A stretch of 64,000 nt of DNA from Trema orientale (taxonomy: Eukaryota; Streptophyta; Magnoliopsida; Rosales; Cannabaceae), in the NCBI GenBank assembly GCA_002914845.1, contig JXTC01000382.1, positions 226,950 to 290,949 of the forward strand, given 5' to 3'. Below the pieces are notes generated by a model that saw only the letters and a list, made by a program, of their open reading frames with translations, was not told where the DNA came from and did not search any database. Position 1 is the first letter of the stretch, and each line of letters opens with the position of its first letter. The position numbers were made by a program, and so were the translations under genes. Below are positions 60,101-64,000 of the stretch, one piece after another.

Positions 60101-63100
60101 ATCCTAGTCCATAGATCCGTACTTACCACTCACCATTTGCCATTCTGGCACCTGCTCTTTCAGTTCATTCGTGGGGAATAATTTTGTGGGGACGATACCA
60201 CGACAGTTTTTCAATTTGTCAACTCTTGAGTATCTGTAAGTGTGTAGCAAGGCCCTTCTTTACTTTGTTTATTATTAATACTATTTTCTTGAGTGCAAAT
60301 ACTTTGCTTAATTTTTGAAGTCACCCACATGTTTAGTTTGTTAATAATATAATTCCTAAAAATATACTTTTTTTTTTTTTCATTTATTCAAATAAAAATA
60401 TCTGTTTGTTTTCTTAGAACGAGAATATCTGTTGGTTGTAAATTTCTTCAGGTTGGTAAGTGACCTAAATGCCTCCCCATTCAAATTGCCATCGGAATCG
60501 GAAGCAAACATTCCTAACATTTATAGTCTGTACGTCGTTTTAATTTGTTAAATTTGCTTAATTAAAATTTTTGTTCTTAATTGCGAATCAAAAATTGAAT
60601 TGATTTTTTTTTTCTTTTTCTTTTTCTCTACTCTCTGCTTCTCCAGAGTACTGAGGAACTGCTCAATCAAAGGTTCAATCCCCGAGTACATAAGCCAAGC
60701 TTCATCATTAAAATACCTGTTAGTTCTTCTCTTCCATAATTATTGTTTGAGAAGTTCTCTTAAATATGCTTAGTAATTAAGAACTCAAATTTGAGATCAT
60801 TGCTCCTCTTATAAAACTGTATAATATATATTTTTTGGTACATAAAAAGATCAAAATGCCCTTAATGATTTCGCTGATTTTTAATTTTTTAATGCGTTTC
60901 CGTGAATTTAATATGGTGGATTACGCTGATATTTCTAAGGAAGAGGATATTTTAGTCCAAGAAGCATATTTTTCGGAGAAACATTTTAAGAGGCATAATC
61001 TTTAAATTTGAGTCGTTCAGAAGCATATTTAATGGATTTCCCAGATGTTTCTACTGTTAAACTAGAAACCTCAATTTCTTGACCAAACTCCGAAAGTTTT
61101 GAAGTTCCACGTTTTGGATTGCAGAGACTTGAGCTTCAACAACTTAACAGGTGGAATTCCAGAGTCTTGGAAACCAAATCTAATTTACATGTAAGACTAT
61201 AATTAACATTGTATAAAATCAATCCAGCGTTCTCTCCTGAGTACTCTTAAAATGGAGGAAATTAAAGTTTACAGTCAATGACATATTTTAAGCTTCCAAT
61301 TTCATATAGGTCTTTTGCGAGAAATAATCTTTCTGGAACAATTCCTACCTGGATTTTTCAAGCAAGTCGAACTCGGATGTACGTTTTCACACTCAAAAAC
61401 TTGTACATTCTGCCTCTGCTAGCTATATGTTCTAATAAACTACGAGTTATAGTTATGGTTTTATATTAATTAGTTGGAAACCTTTAACTATGTGATAACT
61501 AATAAAGGAAGTTATTACAATATCACGAGGTGCCAAGTAGGTACAGCAGCTTACTTTATCATAGTCATTAATTGATTTTAGTTCTGTTGGGATTTCAGAA
61601 TTTCCAATACATATTTGGCGTGTACTGCTTATAAAATCTCTGTTATAGATTTCAGTAGTTGGGCAATATGATCGAAGTGTTACCTAGACGCGTGGTACAT
61701 TCGCTTTTTAGTTGGCTTGACTTATTCCACTTAGTGTGAACAACATATCTTTGATTTTGGGGGTGTGCAGTCAACTAATAGATTTGGAAGAACTCTGGCA
61801 ATGAAAAGAGATTCTAGTCCTCGAAGTGGAGCTTTGGTGTATACACTTTTGTCTTTTGAAGTAATTTTGTATGTGTATATATAGCAATAAGAGATCAAGA
61901 GAGAAAGACACTACGCCAGGTTAAGTGAATGAGACCAGGGTTGGGTATTAAGTGCTGGCGGGCCGGTCAAGTAACAAAGTTACTCAGGTTAGATTAGACA
62001 TTTTCAAATGGTACTATAGTATTGGAGAAGAGAAAAGATTGTGATACGAACATTATTTTGAAGCATTATAGGAATAAGATCAGTACTTCGTTCTTTTAAA
62101 TATCGTAATTACATTGTTTATAGGTGAAACATCATTTTTTTTCAAGGCCTAAGCCTCCAGGATCAACCATATATTAAAAATACGTTTTCATGTTTCAGGG
62201 ATCTTTCATACAATAATTTCACAGACATTCCTGCCCCGGTGCCATCGGACCTAAATCTGTGAGAATTGGCCTTAACTAAATATATACTTCCCGTTATGGT
62301 CAGTGCATATACTTGTTGCAGAAACAGAATTTTGATCGGGCCAAATTTTCTCAGGAACCTGTTTGCCTGTTGCTGCTGCCAGAACTCGTCAACTATACGG
62401 CCATATATGTAATCGTGGTTAATTTTTTCTCTGTTATGTTATTAGCAAACCTCAGAATCATTTCTCACTAATTGGGTTTTTACTTTTTAGGCTTCAACCC
62501 CTTCAAATGATGAAAACTTATTTTCCTCGAGGAAAACCCAAGTGTGAGTTTCTTTTTCAAAGTTTGGCATTTTCGTATGAATGGACATCTCTGCCCAGGA
62601 CCACTACAAATTGATGTTTTCTACTTTCATGACCTTTTGTCCTCACATTTCTACACTAAATTAATAATCACAGCAATATTTTTAACCATCCTAAATTAAA
62701 ATGAGGATTCAGGTTCCCAAGTATTGACACCGTAATTTTCTTGGAAAAACTTTGTCCAGGCTAAATACTGAAGATTATTTTATATGATTCCCTGCAGTTT
62801 ACTCCTTGTTTATAAATTCTGGAGGTGAGCAAACAACCGACAATGGGATACTCTACGATGCGGATAATGGCACATCAGGTTGGCATATAAGTTCGAAGCA
62901 AAACTGGGCTTACAGTTCTTCAGGGGATTTCCTTACGGCAACCGTAAATTCTAGTGATTACACGAAAAGAGTGCCCTGCGAAATACCCAGTTCTGAGGCG
63001 TCCTTATATGAAGAAGCTCGTCTTTCCCCCGTTTCTCTCCACTATTATGCGTTGAATTTACGCAGAGAGAAAAATTATACTGTGACACTTCACTTTGCCG

Positions 63101-63955
63101 AAATCGTATACTCGGACAACGCAGAGTATAATCGTCTAAGGAAACGAATATTTGATGTATACATTCAGGTGTGTTGTGTGGACGTAATTTCTTTAGCAAG
63201 CTTGTCCAATCTTGGGAGTATTATAGTACATATTCCAACAAATGGTTGGGTTCATTTCAGGGTGAGAATGTATTGAAGGATTTCAACATTAGAGATCAGG
63301 CAGAGGGTCCTGATAGAGCAATCGATAGAACGTTTCCGAAGATTAGAGTGGAAAACGGGCTATTGGATATTCACTTGTACTGGACCGGAAAAGGTTCTAA
63401 CCACAACCCCCCTGTTTTCAATGGACCTCTCATATCAGCTATTTCAGTGACACCAGGTAAAATTTGTTTTTTATTTTCCGTTTTGAAGTTTTTCTTCTCC
63501 TTGCGAAATAAGTTAAACCATTTTTCTTTCTTCCTTGCTTTTTGTTCTCTTCCATCGTTACCGTTGATATTCAGAGTTCAAGGTTGGTGGTGGACTAACT
63601 CCCTGGCAAAAAGCGTTGATTTCTATAGCATCAATCATAATGGCTGCGCTGCTGTTATTGGCCTTAGCGTGGGGATTGGGGTGGCTGGAAAGCGCAGAGT
63701 TGCAAGGTGAGAGGAGGCCTATAGGTTTATCGGAATTAGAATAATGTGGATTCCTATTTGAAGAATCTAGTGATACTCAAGTTTATAAATCATTGCTTTG
63801 TAAACTAAAGCCAAATTCTGGTGTTTTCTCTTTGGTCAGACGAAAAAGATATAGGCAATAACAAAAAGGCCAAGCTCGGAGACATAATAAAGGCAACTAA
63901 TAATTTCAGCACCGCAAATTTTATTGGAAGTGGGAGTTTGGGAAAAGTTTATCTG
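45126..63955 (+). CDS. LRR-VIII receptor-like kinase with malectin-like domain (3' part beyond window)
   Basis: Twenty-two GT-AG exons join in phase to 760 codons without a stop: 45126-45246, 46091-46301, 46922-46993, 47069-47140, 47262-47333, 55577-55648, 55794-55865, 55964-56035, 56157-56228, 56493-56564, 60164-60235, 60452-60529, 60647-60718, 61125-61190, 61310-61378, 62199-62258, 62322-62408, 62491-62543, 62798-63168, 63261-63456, 63575-63706, 63840-63955. Exon 1 encodes a signal peptide and the LPPDE motif. Exons 3-16 each encode about one leucine-rich repeat (mostly exactly 72 nt). Exons 19-20 give the malectin-like domain (FYSLFINSGG to ISAISVTPG), exon 21 a TM helix (about 692-715) and exon 22 the kinase start (FIGSGSLGKVYL). 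The protein should sit in the plasma membrane as an extracellular sensor; ligand unknown. Introns 5 and 10 are swollen by retrotransposons. Confidence 0.9.
47528..48025. mobile_element. Possible DNA-transposon remnant in intron 5
   Basis: Edges CAGTGGCGGAGTCGAA and TTGCACGGCTCCACAACT are an imperfect inverted pair around AT-rich DNA, reminiscent of the CGGAGC-ended remnant at 16107-16592. It contains a partial GGGGCG fold-back at 47635. Confidence 0.35.
47635..47690. mobile_element. Fold-back MITE, GGGGCG family, partial copy
   Basis: Only the left arm remains: GCTATAGTAAGGGCGCCCCT, ACGTAAGGCCCCTG, TATACACCG. It then breaks into unrelated AT-rich DNA. Confidence 0.6.
48164..48312. mobile_element. 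Fold-back MITE, GGGGCG family, copy 4
   Basis: About 150 bp: GTGTCTATAGTAGGGATGCC, TACGTAAGGCCCC, GAGAATCTGTATATAAACAG and the mirrored GGGACGCCCCTACTGTAG. It lies in intron 5 of the receptor kinase, upstream of the copia element. Confidence 0.78.
48831..49111 (+). repeat. 5' LTR of the copia element
   Basis: Starts TGTTGAGCAGAATGAGG and ends CAATTCAATCT just before the PBS. Contains a TATA-like box (CATATAAATATATGG, about 49021-49035), a candidate promoter inside the host intron. Confidence 0.92.
49112..49123 (+). other. Primer-binding site (tRNA-iMet type)
   Basis: TGGTATCAGAGC directly follows the 5' LTR, as in most plant copia elements. Confidence 0.9.
49139..50180 (+). pseudogene. Copia gag with degraded zinc knuckle
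   Basis: From ATG at 49139 the frame holds the copia gag domain (KLDRSNYLMWKSQ, VSGYLLRT, DQLLMSWILSSLSP, EVWSTLEHLF, LKMELQALKKGNLSIADYF). A 17-bp tandem duplication (GAATTGGAATATGATCC twice, 49744-49777) breaks the frame. Downstream fragments include a knuckle-like CQIYGKQGHIALNC at about 50050-50092, in which the second cysteine is replaced by tyrosine. No functional Gag is expected. Confidence 0.88.
50200..53480 (+). pseudogene. Copia pol: protease, integrase, RT, RNase H; defective
   Basis: The protease motif reads VHSGATNHV (about 50208-50234): the catalytic Asp of DSGA is His, and the preceding Trp codon is TAG. Integrase zinc region LWYKRLGHL...CSACQYGK (50758-50870) and core start LVYSDIWGPAP...YYSRFTWIYPLK, ending at TAA near 51160. 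RT in pieces: NRYKARLVAK, LDINNVFLNG, LKKALYGLKQALRAWF, VYVDDIIITG (YVDD at 52558-52569), YLKG. RNase H with TSGYCTYLGG, SSTEAEYRALA and DVFTKP to about 53475. Stops interrupt at several points (for example 52462, 52870 and 53059). Inactive. Confidence 0.9.
53500..53970 (-). repeat. Tandem duplication carrying antisense LTR/PBS sequence
   Basis: Two tandem units with a 239-bp period (53500-53738 and from 53739) share GAGACTAGAATCCGGCTCTG, GACGAAAnCCGAAACAAAA and CCTCGACCCAACACC. Each contains GGCTCTGATACCA (53513-53525 and 53752-53764), the reverse complement of a tRNA-iMet PBS, followed by AAATGATACGAACTC, the probable LTR end of a different element in antisense. The copies differ at a few sites and unit 2 diverges near 53945. 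Confidence 0.75.
53971..54406. other. Unassigned insert before the copia 3' LTR
   Basis: Non-coding in plus frames, with no copia homology. Probably the rest of the antisense LTR-bearing insert. The final TTTGAAGGAGGC acts as the copia polypurine tract next to TGTTGAG at 54407. Confidence 0.5.
54407..54687 (+). repeat. 3' LTR of the copia element
   Basis: 281 bp, the same length as the 5' LTR and alignable without gaps by eye; substitutions are scattered (for example GAGATCGAAGACACG against GAGATAGAAGATATA). Ends CAATTCAATCT, followed by GAGCA. Confidence 0.92.
57115..59800 (-). pseudogene. Antisense Ty1/copia (Tork/TNT1-like) remnant in intron 10
   Basis: Read on the minus strand from about 59800 down to 57115, successive decayed blocks appear in copia order: a gag zinc-knuckle-like FDKTEHIKNNYR (near 59650), an integrase-end block VFGYVSYIRIDFAARNKLEL..KKCFLL (58286-58471), RT NLHVEQLNVKTIFFHKDLEE (57640-57710), a YGLK-like region, LRTIRDMVNRVLKLSREEYT (57290-57350) and PLTEQEHAYIAKVSCAST (near 57150). 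Stops and frameshifts throughout, and no LTRs recognised. Its orientation is opposite to the host gene. Confidence 0.8.
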
Positions 63956-64000
63956 GTGAACTTCTATTTCTTTTACTCTATCCCTCTTTAAGTGAAATTG

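Overview
The window is nuclear DNA from a eudicot plant. It is AT-rich, its genes are split by GT-AG introns, and families typical of plants are present: F-box/FBA proteins, a tonoplast dicarboxylate transporter, a coiled-coil NLR and an LRR receptor kinase. Long intergenic stretches are packed with MITEs, fold-back elements and LTR retrotransposons. I cannot name the species. One ambiguous base (N, 18735) shows that this is a genome assembly.

Layout. 1-9.4 kb: a lone first exon resembling TauE/SafE anion-exporter proteins (minus), a CACTA transposon end, a decayed F-box pseudogene (minus), clustered MITEs and one intact F-box/FBA gene (minus, 7103-8239). 10-16.1 kb: a Ty3/gypsy chromovirus with both LTRs, PBS, PPT, a near-perfect target duplication and a decayed gag-pol. 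16.1-22.6 kb: intergenic DNA with several MITEs. 22.6-25.5 kb: a complete six-exon tonoplast dicarboxylate transporter gene (plus, 542 aa reconstructed by splicing). 26-32 kb: a 5'-truncated NLR pseudogene, a copia gag remnant, then an intact single-exon 852-residue CC-NBS-LRR gene of ZAR1/RPP13-like-4 type (minus). 32-45 kb: gene-poor DNA with MITEs, palindromic GC-rich fold-backs, minisatellites and a hairpin of about 0.8 kb. 45.1 kb to the window end: a very large LRR-VIII receptor-like kinase gene (plus, at least 22 exons) with signal peptide, LRRs, malectin-like domain, TM segment and the first part of the kinase.

The receptor-kinase gene is the most notable structure. Its fifth intron (8.2 kb) contains a whole Ty1/copia element with a nested antisense LTR fragment. 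Its tenth intron (3.6 kb) contains an antisense, decayed Tork/TNT1-like copia. All 22 exons nevertheless join in frame (760 codons without a stop).

I found no tRNA, rRNA or CRISPR, and no evidence for an unknown enzymatic system. The least explained material is repeat structure: a TA-targeting MITE family with two subtypes and about nine copies, a GGGGCG-ended fold-back family, a tandem duplication carrying antisense primer-binding sites, and two large hairpins. No operon-like coordination is expected; the genes are independent transcription units.
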